Shown here one piece after another: positions 1 to 10,206 of a DNA stretch of 64,000 nucleotides (the stretch's first letter is position 1; every line of letters starts with the position of its first letter). Location: NCBI GenBank assembly GCA_046542255.1, contig JBKHBT010000008.1, positions 4,743-68,742 of the forward strand, read 5' to 3'. Source of the stretch: JBKHBT01 sp046542255 (lineage in GTDB: Bacteria; UBP14; UBA6098; JBKHBT01). The position numbers and the translations under genes were made by a program. The notes below the pieces were generated by a model. It saw nothing but the letters and a program-made list of their open reading frames with translations. It did not search any database and was not told the origin of the DNA.

Positions 1-3000
1 TCATCTCCAGAGATTAGCTATACTGGCGATGAATTCTGTTTCGAACCGGAAACACTTTTTACAGATGGCGCGATGATAGAAGTCGAACTTGTTTCAGCTT
101 CTGATATTCACGGGAATCCTTTAGTTGAGTCATTTGCATTTAATTATATCATCGATATTTCTGCACCCGTCCTTAGCGGAGCTGATCCCGATGAAGGTGC
201 CTTCGTTAGTGAACTGGAACCAATTATTGAATTTGATTTAACAGATCTTTATTCCGGTGTTTATTATGACGGTGTCGAGATTTGCCTGACTATTTCCAGC
301 GGCTCTCCAATATGCTATACCGAAGCAGATGCCGGAATCACACGCTCCGGCGATCATTATACGATTACGACAAGGGAGCTATCACTTGGCCTTACTGGCG
401 GAAATTCCGTAGATGTTTGTGTGGATGCAGCCGATGCGCCCGATATCTGCGCAGCTAATGAACTCGATACTTGCTGGACATTCCTCATACCCGAAGGTGG
501 CCCAATCGCAACCTATACTGACCCTTCAGCAGGTAGCTATTCGTCATGCGCCGACCAGGGAATATACATGCAAATAAGAGATGCTGCTGGCGACCCAATA
601 GATGAGCCAACAATACAGTTTTCTGTCAATGGCACTGTCTATACAACGGCTGACCCTGAACTTACCTTTACTGCGCCAGATTCACTTTCCTGGATACCAT
701 CGAGTGATTTTGCTGATGGCGATATCGTCAATGCAGCCTTGATTGCTTGTTCGGATATTTTGGGCAATGAACTTTCTGATGCTCCTGTCGAAAGGACATT
801 TATAATAGACCTGACTCCGCCCATAATCGGCTCTATCTCGCCAACTCCAGGGGCCGAAGTCAGCGACCTTTGCCCAACTTTGAGTTTCACACTGGAAGAT
901 TTACTATCTGGCCTGGACGAATCTTCGGCTGCAATCACAATAAACGGTACTTCGATTTCTCTTAGTCATCCGGATGTAAGCTGGTCTGGTGGAAGCTTCA
1001 GCATAGACCTTTGTGACCTTGGTATGGAGCTTCGTGGCGGTGATGATATAAATGTGAATGTTAATGCTTCCGATACTCCCGATTACTGCGCTGCTAATGT
1101 ACTCGATACGACATTCGTATTTGGAATTCCGGATGGTGGCCCTGTCGCAACTATTAACACCCCCGAAGATAGCATTATCACTGCTTGCGATCCGCAGGAG
1201 ATAAGAATAGGCATAGAAGACCGTGAAGGCGATGCAATTATGGACTCGACTGTCGAGCTTTGTGTAAATTCTATCTGTTTCGGCCTCGATGATGATGAGC
1301 TTTCCTGGGATTCTGGCGAGCTGGTTTTCGATGGTGGAGCTGGTTATTTCACTTCTGGTGAAGTGGTTACTGTCGAGCTTCGTTCTTGTTCGGATGTGCT
1401 ATTTAATCCACTCGAGAATCCGCTTACATGGGTATTCACTCCCGATTATCAACCACCAGAAATCAGTTTCATCTATCCCGGCGATGGCGGTGCTGTATCT
1501 GACATTTCTCCTCTTATGTCATTTTTAATTACCGATGATACCAGCGGAGTCGATTTGACTTCACTTCTTGTCAATATAGATGGCACAGATTATTTGCTGT
1601 CTGATATTGCTCTATATATGTCAGGCGATACGGTCTTTTTCGACCCTGATTCTCTTGCCATAGAATGGGCTGGCGGCGATGTCGTAGACATTGAAATCTA
1701 TGCACAGGACTCACCAACTCCCGGATACTGTGAGCCAAATGACTCGACAGCAGTATTTTCATTCTCGATTTCGTCCGGTGGGCCGGTTGGTAATATCATC
1801 AGGCCATCTGATTCATCCTATGTCGCCTGCAATCCAGTTGAAATTGTTATGACACTTACTGATCCAGAAGGTGATGAGATCGATGAGTCGAGTATTGTTT
1901 TCTCGGTCGATGATGTCGATTATGGAATAACCGACCCATTTTTGAGCTATGACCCAATAACCGACACACTGCGATTTTTAGCAGATGAAGATTTCTTCGC
2001 AGATGGCGACACAATTGAAGTCGTGCTCCGTGAAGCAGAAGATATCTTGCGAAATGAACTCGATGAAGTTCGCTCATGGATATTTATTGTCGACTATACA
2101 CCACCAGTCTATTGGTCTGAGATTCCATCCGATGGAACAGATACAACCGAAACTTCCCCGGATATCTCAATCCATCTTGCAGACAGCCTTGCCGGCCTCG
2201 ATCCTTCACTAATAGAATTCACAATAGACGGCATAACATATCATATCGGCGATGCTGGGATCCATTTTGATGGCGAGATTCTTCGCTTCAGCCCAAGCGA
2301 TTTGGGAATTGAATGGACTGGCGGCGATCTTATCGATATTCGAATAGATGGTGCTGATAATCCCGATTATTGCGGGCCTAATACATCTTCATTTAGCTGG
2401 GATTTCTTTATCCCGACTGGTGGGCCGATTTCTAATATCATAGAGCCCCTCGATAGCACCATTTCGGCATGTGAAGACCAAAATATCATAATGACTATTA
2501 CTGATGAAGACGGAGTCGATGCTTCGACAATAATATTTAATGTCGAAGGAATAGACTATACAGTAGATGATCCAGAACTTTCTTATTCTGGCGATGAACT
2601 TGTTTTCGACCCTCCAGATGGTTTCTATGGCCATGGCGATATTATAGATGTTCAGCTTGTCGAGGTATATGATAATCTAGGCAATTTCGGCGACCTTTTG
2701 CCGATGAGCTGGTCATTTATCATGGACTTCGAAGGCCCGGTTTATTCTGGACACAATCCAATAGATGGTTCTCATCATTCGGGAAGCAGCAATTGGCAAT
2801 TACCCATTTCTGTTGAATTGATGGATAATATTCTTGGAATCGATGAGGCATCCATAGAGATTATTCTTGGTAATGTCTATCGCGCCGGCAGTATCACTCT
2901 GAATACCAGTTTAATAGGAGTCGATTATACGGCACTCAGCGATACCACAGCTATTGTAGAAATCGACCCATCACTTATCGATGAAACTGTCTTTGGCATA

Positions 3001-4497
3001 AGCTATCCATCCACAGAAGATTCTCTCTCTGGCATATATTTCCCTGAATTCGAAGATATCTCGATAGAAGTCATTGCTGCTGATAATGAACCCGACTACT
3101 GCGGAAGCCACACCACAAACACAGAATGGTCGATTCATATCGATGATGATGACACAATCGCACCTGAAGTCGTGTTGGAAGATCCTGAATACGTTTCAAC
3201 TCGCACTGACTTCAATATCTCCATTCTTGCCACAGACTCAAGTGGCCTTTTCTACGAGCCTGGTTATGAGCCATATCTTATCTATGATGACGATGGAGAA
3301 GTCGATACCGACTATGACGGCACGGTAACACTCGAATTTGATGCCGGCACAGATGGCGGATATTGGATAAACCCGGATGGTTCTATTACCCGAAGGTTCA
3401 CAACCACATCTGAAATTCCGGGATATGCCAATGTTTCTGATTTTGTATTCCGAGCCTTTGTCAATGATGGCGATTTCGATTTCAGCAATCATGATGACCT
3501 TACACAAGGCCCTGGAATGGATACAATCCCAATATTGGCTGGCCCGGAGGCAGCGATTATTACGCCGCAAAATGGCCAGATTACTGCCTGTTCCAATCAG
3601 CAAATTATAATTAGAATCTGGGATATCGATGGCGTTGATGCTTCTTCGATTGTCCTAAATGTCGATGCCATTGAATATCCAATAGGCCATGAATGGCTCT
3701 CATATGACCATGAAACAGAAGAGCTTACATTCGCGCCAGATGACATCTTTACGAATAATCAAACGGTAAATGTATCGATTACTATGGTATTAGACAGCCT
3801 TGGCAATCCAATGTGGGATGTCTATGAATACGAATTCCTGGTTGATTTGGAAGCACCCGAATTCAGCGAACACACACCAACTGATTCTCTGATGATTCAG
3901 AATCAGGAACATACAATCTCGGTGAATATCGAGGATAATCTCGCAGGAATTAGTCCAGAAAATTTCATATTTACTGTAAACGATATCGATTATTATTATC
4001 CAGATGCTGCTCTCTCATGGGATGCAGATGCGGATAATATGGAAGGTATCTTGAGCTTCAATCCTGTCGATGCAGGCAGAAGATTCTATGCTGGCGATAC
4101 AATAAGAGTTATGGTTTCAGCCGCCGATGATCCGGATATACTCTCCTGCGGCCGCAATGAAAACCTGACCGAATGGCTCTTTGTCTTAGAACCCAAAATT
4201 GTTTGCAGCGTCCAACCGAATCCATTTACTCCGAATGATGACGGATACAATGACATTGCCCTATTTGCCTTCCCTGAAATGTTCTCCGAAGGCTCTGAGC
4301 TAGAAATTTACGATAAACGTAAAAAATTAGTATATAAAGGCGATATGAATAGTATAACAAGATATGATACAGAAGTAATCCGACAGTGGAATGGTACGGA
4401 CAATAACAATAAAAACTTGCGCCCTGGTGTATATTTTTATATCATTAAAAGAGATGGTGAGTTAATTTGTGAAGGAACAATTACACTAATAAGATAA
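1..4497 (+). CDS. giant secreted Ig-repeat protein, 5' end outside window
   Basis: The reading frame is open from base 1, so this is the C-terminal 1498 residues of a longer protein; the ATG at 73 is internal. The visible part is a tandem series of roughly 200-residue units. Most start with GGP(I/V) and contain two Ig-like domains: the first has a conserved S-x-C-x-x-Q strand and a D-x-LGN-like end, the second starts PPxI/V and contains (D/E)x2xGxD and GGD turns. The last ~100 residues hold PNPFTPNDDGYND, IYDKRKKLVY and GVYFYIIK, a gliding/T9SS-type C-terminal sorting tail. This predicts export through T9SS and anchoring or release at the cell surface. The acidic composition and D-rich loops suggest calcium-stabilised domains (inference). 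The next gene starts 22 bases downstream and has the same tail, so the two are probably co-transcribed. No catalytic domain is visible; adhesion or surface-layer function is likely but unproven. Confidence 0.85.
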   Translation, partial: SSPEISYTGDEFCFEPETLFTDGAMIEVELVSASDIHGNPLVESFAFNYIIDISAPVLSGADPDEGAFVSELEPIIEFDLTDLYSGVYYDGVEICLTISSGSPICYTEADAGITRSGDHYTITTRELSLGLTGGNSVDVCVDAADAPDICAANELDTCWTFLIPEGGPIATYTDPSAGSYSSCADQGIYMQIRDAAGDPIDEPTIQFSVNGTVYTTADPELTFTAPDSLSWIPSSDFADGDIVNAALIACSDILGNELSDAPVERTFIIDLTPPIIGSISPTPGAEVSDLCPTLSFTLEDLLSGLDESSAAITINGTSISLSHPDVSWSGGSFSIDLCDLGMELRGGDDINVNVNASDTPDYCAANVLDTTFVFGIPDGGPVATINTPEDSIITACDPQEIRIGIEDREGDAIMDSTVELCVNSICFGLDDDELSWDSGELVFDGGAGYFTSGEVVTVELRSCSDVLFNPLENPLTWVFTPDYQPPEISFIYPGDGGAVSDISPLMSFLITDDTSGVDLTSLLVNIDGTDYLLSDIALYMSGDTVFFDPDSLAIEWAGGDVVDIEIYAQDSPTPGYCEPNDSTAVFSFSISSGGPVGNIIRPSDSSYVACNPVEIVMTLTDPEGDEIDESSIVFSVDDVDYGITDPFLSYDPITDTLRFLADEDFFADGDTIEVVLREAEDILRNELDEVRSWIFIVDYTPPVYWSEIPSDGTDTTETSPDISIHLADSLAGLDPSLIEFTIDGITYHIGDAGIHFDGEILRFSPSDLGIEWTGGDLIDIRIDGADNPDYCGPNTSSFSWDFFIPTGGPISNIIEPLDSTISACEDQNIIMTITDEDGVDASTIIFNVEGIDYTVDDPELSYSGDELVFDPPDGFYGHGDIIDVQLVEVYDNLGNFGDLLPMSWSFIMDFEGPVYSGHNPIDGSHHSGSSNWQLPISVELMDNILGIDEASIEIILGNVYRAGSITLNTSLIGVDYTALSDTTAIVEIDPSLIDETVFGISYPSTEDSLSGIYFPEFEDISIEVIAADNEPDYCGSHTTNTEWSIHIDDDDTIAPEVVLEDPEYVSTRTDFNISILATDSSGLFYEPGYEPYLIYDDDGEVDTDYDGTVTLEFDAGTDGGYWINPDGSITRRFTTTSEIPGYANVSDFVFRAFVNDGDFDFSNHDDLTQGPGMDTIPILAGPEAAIITPQNGQITACSNQQIIIRIWDIDGVDASSIVLNVDAIEYPIGHEWLSYDHETEELTFAPDDIFTNNQTVNVSITMVLDSLGNPMWDVYEYEFLVDLEAPEFSEHTPTDSLMIQNQEHTISVNIEDNLAGISPENFIFTVNDIDYYYPDAALSWDADADNMEGILSFNPVDAGRRFYAGDTIRVMVSAADDPDILSCGRNENLTEWLFVLEPKIVCSVQPNPFTPNDDGYNDIALFAFPEMFSEGSELEIYDKRKKLVYKGDMNSITRYDTEVIRQWNGTDNNNKNLRPGVYFYIIKRDGELICEGTITLIR

Positions 4498-4519
4498 TTA
4501 AGATAAAGGGAAGGGTCCC

Positions 4520-7288
4520 ATGAAAACAAAAAAAATCTGTTTAACAGTAATTTTGATATTAATATCTTCAATGGCCTTATTCGCACAGCCAGAAGATCCG
4601 GACGAATATGCTTCATGGAAAAGAGCTTATCTCGATAGCATGAGAAGAGACAGCGATGAGAGCCTTTTTCGAACGATGGCGATGTATGTCGAGAATGATT
4701 ATGTCCAGGGCGTTATGGATGAAAGGACGGGCGAATTCGAAGAAGGCGGAGACAGAACCGGAACAGCCTCCTATGAAAAACTAACTTTTAGTTGGGACCA
4801 CCCTCCCGGAACTGGTTACATAATTTATGCTGTCGATGACCATGATCCTGCAAAAACCGCTGGTTTTGGAACAGGCTCTATGCCCGATACAGACGCTTCT
4901 TATACCGAGGCAGATGGAACACTCGTAGTTGAATGGCATGATTTTCATGGCGTAAATATCAAGCAGACACTTTCTGTTCATTCTCTCGGATATAGTTCGG
5001 GAGAAAATGAGCAGGTGAAATTTGAGACATCGATTACTAGTGCTGATGGCGATTGCCATGATGTTGGCTGCCTTGTATTCTATGACACTATGTTAGATGG
5101 AGATGATGCTGCCGAGATATCTACATCGGCCGGTTATACTGGAATAAGCGAGATTTTCTTTGCACCGGATATTCCCGCTTTTTGGCGTGCATATGAAGAT
5201 GGGTATCCACCCGGCCCTACTGCCTTGCAAGCTCTTGGTATTCTATGGGGCTATGAAGCCACCATGCCGGATGTATTCTGGTATGGACAGTGGAGTTCAG
5301 GAAGCGGCAATGGCTGGCCAGATTCTGATTGGATAGCCGATTCCGGCTCTCCATTCGGAGATTCTGCTACTATGGTAAAATGGTATCAAAGAAGAACTTG
5401 TGTTGGCGACACTACAGTATTCGCAACTTACTATGGTATTGGTGAATTATTGGCAACTACGCTCTATTCCACACACACACCAATGAATATTGAATCCAAT
5501 TGTGATAGCCTTTGGCCTAATCCGGATTCTGCCGAGGTATTGATTGTCAATGGCGGAACATCTGATGCCGAAGACATTCAGGCAAGATTTATCGCACCAC
5601 CGGGACTTAATGTCCTCAGCACCAATCCTCTCGATATAGGTTCAATGATCGGCTATGGCGATACAAGGACTATCTACTGGGAAATTGAATTCCTTCCTGA
5701 AACCTATGGCGACTCAGTTGAATACTCTATTGAAATTACCTATGGCGATCCTGCCAGGCCGGGCGAACGTGATACTGTCTATAATGAGTTCCAGATTGGG
5801 GTTCCTGTCGGGCCTTTTAGCATAAATGCCTATGCCGATGATAGCTCGCTATGCCTCGGCCAAAGCACAATGGTACATGTCGATATAGAAGAAGGCGGTT
5901 CGGAATACTATAATGTTTCCTGGCACCCTTCTGGCTGGTGCGCAAATGACACAGCAAGAGAAACATGGATTTATCCCGATGCTTCGAGAAATCTCTACAT
6001 CTTTGTTCAGGATGAAATCGGTTGTATGAGCACGGACACAATTGCATTCACAATATTAGAACCGCCAACACCACCCGTTAATATATCACCTTATGATGGT
6101 GAAACTGCTTTGCCTTTCGAAGATGACCAGCGAGTTGTCTGGAATGCTTCCGAAGGTTATGGCAGCATCACTTATACGGTCTATTATTGGAACAATGTCG
6201 ATTCTGACACCATGGTAGCAGCGAGCGGTATAAACGATACATTTACTACTTTCGATACCGATTGTAGCAGAGAGATAACATGGTATGTCGTGGCTTCGAA
6301 TGAATGCGGAGATACTCCCGGCGAGCCGACTTCCTTCGAAACGATACCTTGCGGCAATCCTGTTGCGCATGTTGTTCATCCTTTTGAAGATGCATGGTCG
6401 AGCTGCGCCGATCAGGAAATCGTGATATTTTTCGAGGACAGCTTCGATATAGATACCGATAGTTATCAAATAACAGTAAATGGCAATATCTATCGTTCTG
6501 GTGCCCCGGAAATTAGTGCATCACCCACCGGTGATACAATGTATTTCCACCCGGATGAAATATTCACCGATGGAATGCATGTCGAATTTACATTAGACTC
6601 TGCAACCAATATCTATGGTGTCCCAATCGAGCCAATTTCATCGAGCTTCGATGTGGACCTTTCATATCCAGAAATTAGTGATATGATACCGATGGATCAT
6701 CAAATGGTTCTTAATAATGAACCGGATATCTCATTCACACTAGAAGATGAATACGCCGGCCTCGAACCAGACCTTACATCTATCACGATAAATGGCGACA
6801 GAACATACGATATGTCCAGCTCTGCCCTTTCGAGATCAGGCAATAGATTCACATTCAGTTCTTCTGATGCAGGAGAAAGGTTTATTGCTGGCGATACAGT
6901 TTATATCACTGTCGAGTGTGGAGATGCACCAGATTACTGTGAACCTAATATGGGAAATCATGTTTGGCAATTCAATATCGAACCCAAAATTGAATGCCTT
7001 GCCCAGCCCAATCCTTTTACTCCGAATGATGACGAATACAATGATATAATCGTCTTCGATTATCCTTTCATGTTCTCAGAAGCCGCCGAACTTAAAATAT
7101 TCAATAAGAATAAAACTCTCATATATGAAGAAAGACTAAATCCAATCTCATCTCGAAACGACTATGAAAGACGAAGATGGTTAGGTACCGATAATGATGG
7201 CAAAAAACTATCGCCAGGCCTCTATTTCTATACTATAAGCCGGGACAATGAAGTAATCTGTGAGGGTACGCTTACTCTTATCAGATAA
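4520..7288 (+). CDS. secreted multidomain surface protein with T9SS/gliding-type tail
   Basis: 922 aa. The start follows a purine-rich AAAGGGAAGGG ribosome site. The N-terminus is a clear signal peptide (MKTKKICLTVILILI, cleavage near ALFAQ). Residues ~60-300 form a region without a family I recognise, rich in Trp and Gly; residues ~310-430 look like a CARDB/Ig-type domain, ~430-515 another beta domain with paired Cys, and ~520-615 a fibronectin-III-like domain (PPTPPVNISPYDGE start). Residues ~615-820 are one copy of the same two-Ig unit that repeats in the upstream protein. The last ~95 residues are a near-copy of the upstream protein's tail (PNPFTPNDDEYND, GLYFYTISRDNEV). It is probably exported across both membranes and surface attached, in one operon with the gene ending at 4497. 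No enzyme motif is seen. Confidence 0.85.
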   Translation: MKTKKICLTVILILISSMALFAQPEDPDEYASWKRAYLDSMRRDSDESLFRTMAMYVENDYVQGVMDERTGEFEEGGDRTGTASYEKLTFSWDHPPGTGYIIYAVDDHDPAKTAGFGTGSMPDTDASYTEADGTLVVEWHDFHGVNIKQTLSVHSLGYSSGENEQVKFETSITSADGDCHDVGCLVFYDTMLDGDDAAEISTSAGYTGISEIFFAPDIPAFWRAYEDGYPPGPTALQALGILWGYEATMPDVFWYGQWSSGSGNGWPDSDWIADSGSPFGDSATMVKWYQRRTCVGDTTVFATYYGIGELLATTLYSTHTPMNIESNCDSLWPNPDSAEVLIVNGGTSDAEDIQARFIAPPGLNVLSTNPLDIGSMIGYGDTRTIYWEIEFLPETYGDSVEYSIEITYGDPARPGERDTVYNEFQIGVPVGPFSINAYADDSSLCLGQSTMVHVDIEEGGSEYYNVSWHPSGWCANDTARETWIYPDASRNLYIFVQDEIGCMSTDTIAFTILEPPTPPVNISPYDGETALPFEDDQRVVWNASEGYGSITYTVYYWNNVDSDTMVAASGINDTFTTFDTDCSREITWYVVASNECGDTPGEPTSFETIPCGNPVAHVVHPFEDAWSSCADQEIVIFFEDSFDIDTDSYQITVNGNIYRSGAPEISASPTGDTMYFHPDEIFTDGMHVEFTLDSATNIYGVPIEPISSSFDVDLSYPEISDMIPMDHQMVLNNEPDISFTLEDEYAGLEPDLTSITINGDRTYDMSSSALSRSGNRFTFSSSDAGERFIAGDTVYITVECGDAPDYCEPNMGNHVWQFNIEPKIECLAQPNPFTPNDDEYNDIIVFDYPFMFSEAAELKIFNKNKTLIYEERLNPISSRNDYERRRWLGTDNDGKKLSPGLYFYTISRDNEVICEGTLTLIR

Positions 7289-7786
7289 ACATATAAAAAC
7301 ATTAGGTTTCCAACCTTAAAACCCTCGCTAAAAAGCTCTGCTTTGTAGCGCAAGATTCTTCGAAGCTCTGCTTTGTTTCTTTCAAATGCCTGGCAAAAGC
7401 AAAGCTTCCAAAAGTTTGAAGTTTGAGAAGTGAAGCTTCCCAACGAGGGCGAATCAATTTAAAACCTCTCCAAAACCCAAATTGTCAACTTCAACAGACC
7501 CTCGTTCCAACCGCTCCGCGGTGGGACATCAAAACTGACGCTCTGCGTCTATTTATAAAAAAAAAGCGGAGCTTCCCAACCAAGCTAATGATTGTTTTCT
7601 TTTCACGGATTTTAACACTGAATCTGGGTATTTAATCTTTCTATTTCCAATAGCTGTGGATATTAAAGTTCTGATTATTTATATTTGAAGTTAAATATTT
7701 TGTTTCGAGTAATTTTTTTATTGATTAAGTTAATTAATTGATTTATATTATCTTATCGAAATGAAAGAACCAGGGATGCGATTATT
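7289..7786. other. 498-base non-coding stretch
   Basis: Between the surface-protein pair and the methyltransferase gene. The first half holds the mini-hairpin cluster. The second half (about 7580-7760) is very A+T-rich and presumably carries the promoter of the methyltransferase; a TATTAT at 7747-7752 is a candidate -10 but no convincing -35 is spaced correctly. A nine-codon ORF (7761-7790, ATG to TGA) ends by overlapping the ATG of the methyltransferase as ATGA, so it could act as a translationally coupled leader. No RNA gene is recognised. Confidence 0.5.
7326..7574. repeat. cluster of six mini-hairpins with covarying stems
   Basis: Within 250 bases are six perfect short hairpins with three-base loops: 7332-7344 (AAAGC-TCT-GCTTT, inside an outer stem CGCTA/TAGCG at 7326-7350), 7363-7373 (AAGC-TCT-GCTT), 7397-7407 (AAGC-AAA-GCTT), 7510-7522 (ACCGC-TCC-GCGGT, extended by TCC/GGA at 7506-7526), 7537-7549 (GACGC-TCT-GCGTC) and 7564-7574 (AAGC-GGA-GCTT). 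The closing pairs next to the loop are always G-C then C-G, loops are TCY or its complement (one AAA), while the outer stem bases change on both sides so that pairing is kept. That is structural covariation seen directly. No protein-coding potential is apparent. Function unknown. Confidence 0.7.
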
Positions 7787-10204
7787 ATGAAAAAGAAAAA
7801 CAGTATCGACAAAGTGGCATTAAATCTAAAGAAGAAATATGGCCGCAAAAGCGAAATAACAAATCAAATACTGGATAAAATCTATTTCAAGATAGTCAAC
7901 TTCCTCGATTCTCCAGAAATAACAGAAAGCTTCGAACTCTGGGACCTTATTTTTTCTGATTCACTGGGGCTTAGATATGATAAAATCGGCAAGGAGCTGA
8001 GAAATAAGTATTCACTTTTCTCGGAAAATGCCAATTTTGATCCTAAATTAGCTTTATTTGCTCTTCAAACTTACTACTCACTCATTGTACGCTTACTTGT
8101 TTTCAATACATTAGGTTATCGCATATCCATGAATTTTGTACCTGCGGATCTGATAATGCAAAAGCGTAGTTTCCTTGATTCCTATGAATATCTTGAACGA
8201 GAAACTAATATCCGTAATCTGCTTTCCAAAGATCCGTATGTCTGGTTACTGAAATCCGACTATCGAGAATTTCTCGAATATCTCGAGATATTTGATTTGA
8301 ATGTATTAAGCGAGGCCATACAGCCTTTGCTTTCTGAAATGGAGCTATTTCATGACAATCCATCTATTGAAAGCGGCGATTATCTCTGGGAGCTTTACAA
8401 AGACCTTTTCCCGAAAAAAGTCCGTCATGCACTCGGAGAATACTATACACCCGAATGGACATGCGACCTTGCATTAGAAAATATCGGTTATGTTGGCAAT
8501 CTCGATTCCAGGCTTCTCGACCCTGCTGCTGGAAGCGGCGCATTTTTGCTTGCAGCACTCAGAAAAATTTCAATATATCATGGGATGGATATTAATCACA
8601 ATCTTATTAAAAAAATAATGACAAATATTCAAGGTTATGATATTAATCCACTTGCCATTTTATCTGCGAGAGCCAATATTATTATAGCTTTGAAAAATTT
8701 CGTGCCATTTGTAGAAAATATCGACATTCCTGTTTTTCAGAGAGATTCAGTTATTTATCCTTTTGCAATCGAGAATGATCTTTTCGGTATTTTCGAGCAA
8801 AAATATGACTATGTCATCGGCAATCCACCCTGGGTAAATTGGAAAAGCCTGCCAGATACATATCGCAAGCAGATTATCCCTGTTTCAGAAAAGTATAATC
8901 TTTTCGAACATAAGGGCATGAAGGCGCGGCTGGGGTATGCTCAGGATGACCTTGCCACGATTTTCATGTATGTAGCAATCGACAAATATCTTAAAGATGA
9001 CGGCAAACTTAGCTTCCTTCTCCCAAAGAGCCTCCTTAAAACATATGGCGGTGGGCAGGGCTTTCGGAGAATGCGCCTTGGGCAGGATGGCATTCCCTTT
9101 AAGGTTAGCGAGGTTATTGATTTCGCAGATTTGAATCTATTTGGAGCGACTGGTAGCACAATGCTTTTTAGCTGCGAAAAGGGTAAAGAAACTGAGTTTC
9201 CAGTCAAGTATAATATATGGACACGCAAAAAACGATTCCGAACCCGAAAAGCACATCTGGAAGAAGCCAAAAAATGTATTAAATGCCTGGACTTCCACGG
9301 TGAACCGATCAAAGAATCTAATTCTGTCTGGATAACGGCAGATCTGGATATGATTGGTTTTATTAAATCTCATCTCATGCCATCGAATTATCGCGCAAGA
9401 GCTGGTGTCTGCACCTGGGCCAGTGGAATTTATTGGGTAGATATATTGAAAAAGACGGGCGATTACACACAAATTAAGAACTATACAAAATCTTCACGAA
9501 CCATAGACCGAAATGTGGAAACCGAAATAGAAGACGGACTACTCTACCCACTTGTTCGCGGCAAAGATGTCCGCAGATGGAAAAGCCAAAGCCAGCTTCA
9601 TATTCTTCTTCCCCAATCGGATGATAATCTCGCCAAAGCAATGCCGGAAAATCTTTTTACGGACAGGTATGGAAGAGCATACGAATACCTAAAGGATTTC
9701 GAAAAATATCTAAAAGCTCGTAAGGGCTATAAAAAATTTCTGAAAAATCAGCCATTTTATGCAGTTTATGATATCGGACCATATACTTTCAGCAAATACA
9801 AGGCTTGCTGGAAATATCTCGACCGTGATATGCAATCTGCTGTTTTGACCGGCAATGGAAAGCCTATTATTCCCGATCTAAATGTCATAACTATACCATG
9901 CGACTCCGAGAATGAAGCACATTATCTTAGCTCGATGCTAAATTCATCATTCATTCGCCTTATTATCCACTCTTTTGGACTTTGCACTAGGATTACGCCA
10001 GGCATTATGTCCTATTTGCCTATTCCTGATTTTGACCAGGATGATAACTATCATATGAATCTATCTGAACTATCAAAAAATGCTCATAGTGGCCAGGATA
10101 AGAATATTATCGAAGAAATCGATGATAATATTAATGAGATATTTTCATTCTCACAAAAACAGAGAGCAAAAATACCTTCAAATCTATCCAAATATATTGG
10201 TTAA
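7787..10204 (+). CDS. orphan N6-adenine DNA methyltransferase (Eco57I/type IIG-like)
   Basis: 805 aa. Residues 245-253 are DPAAGSGAF, the S-adenosylmethionine-binding motif I, and 346-349 are NPPW, the catalytic motif IV of gamma-type N6-adenine methyltransferases. This arrangement and the long C-terminal part (~450-805, presumably target recognition) resemble Eco57I-type and type IIG methylases. Residues 1-230 are mostly helical by composition and show no PD-(D/E)xK nuclease signature that I can see. No separate restriction gene, specificity subunit or BREX/DISARM component lies nearby. It may therefore be an orphan methyltransferase for epigenetic marking, or a type IIG enzyme whose nuclease I cannot recognise. 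The histidine kinase gene begins two bases after its stop codon, which implies co-transcription. Start: ATG at 7787 overlaps the stop of a short upstream ORF; ribosome site weak. Confidence 0.85.
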   Translation: MKKKNSIDKVALNLKKKYGRKSEITNQILDKIYFKIVNFLDSPEITESFELWDLIFSDSLGLRYDKIGKELRNKYSLFSENANFDPKLALFALQTYYSLIVRLLVFNTLGYRISMNFVPADLIMQKRSFLDSYEYLERETNIRNLLSKDPYVWLLKSDYREFLEYLEIFDLNVLSEAIQPLLSEMELFHDNPSIESGDYLWELYKDLFPKKVRHALGEYYTPEWTCDLALENIGYVGNLDSRLLDPAAGSGAFLLAALRKISIYHGMDINHNLIKKIMTNIQGYDINPLAILSARANIIIALKNFVPFVENIDIPVFQRDSVIYPFAIENDLFGIFEQKYDYVIGNPPWVNWKSLPDTYRKQIIPVSEKYNLFEHKGMKARLGYAQDDLATIFMYVAIDKYLKDDGKLSFLLPKSLLKTYGGGQGFRRMRLGQDGIPFKVSEVIDFADLNLFGATGSTMLFSCEKGKETEFPVKYNIWTRKKRFRTRKAHLEEAKKCIKCLDFHGEPIKESNSVWITADLDMIGFIKSHLMPSNYRARAGVCTWASGIYWVDILKKTGDYTQIKNYTKSSRTIDRNVETEIEDGLLYPLVRGKDVRRWKSQSQLHILLPQSDDNLAKAMPENLFTDRYGRAYEYLKDFEKYLKARKGYKKFLKNQPFYAVYDIGPYTFSKYKACWKYLDRDMQSAVLTGNGKPIIPDLNVITIPCDSENEAHYLSSMLNSSFIRLIIHSFGLCTRITPGIMSYLPIPDFDQDDNYHMNLSELSKNAHSGQDKNIIEEIDDNINEIFSFSQKQRAKIPSNLSKYIG

Positions 10205-10206
10205 AA

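Noticed and set aside
3238..3603. Minus-strand ORFs inside the large repeat proteins
   Set aside because: They are shadows of the strongly biased GAT/GAA codon use; none has a ribosome site or a recognisable product.
7423..7635. 70-codon ORF over the mini-hairpin block
   Set aside because: No ribosome site, low-complexity product, and the sequence is explained by repeated hairpins.
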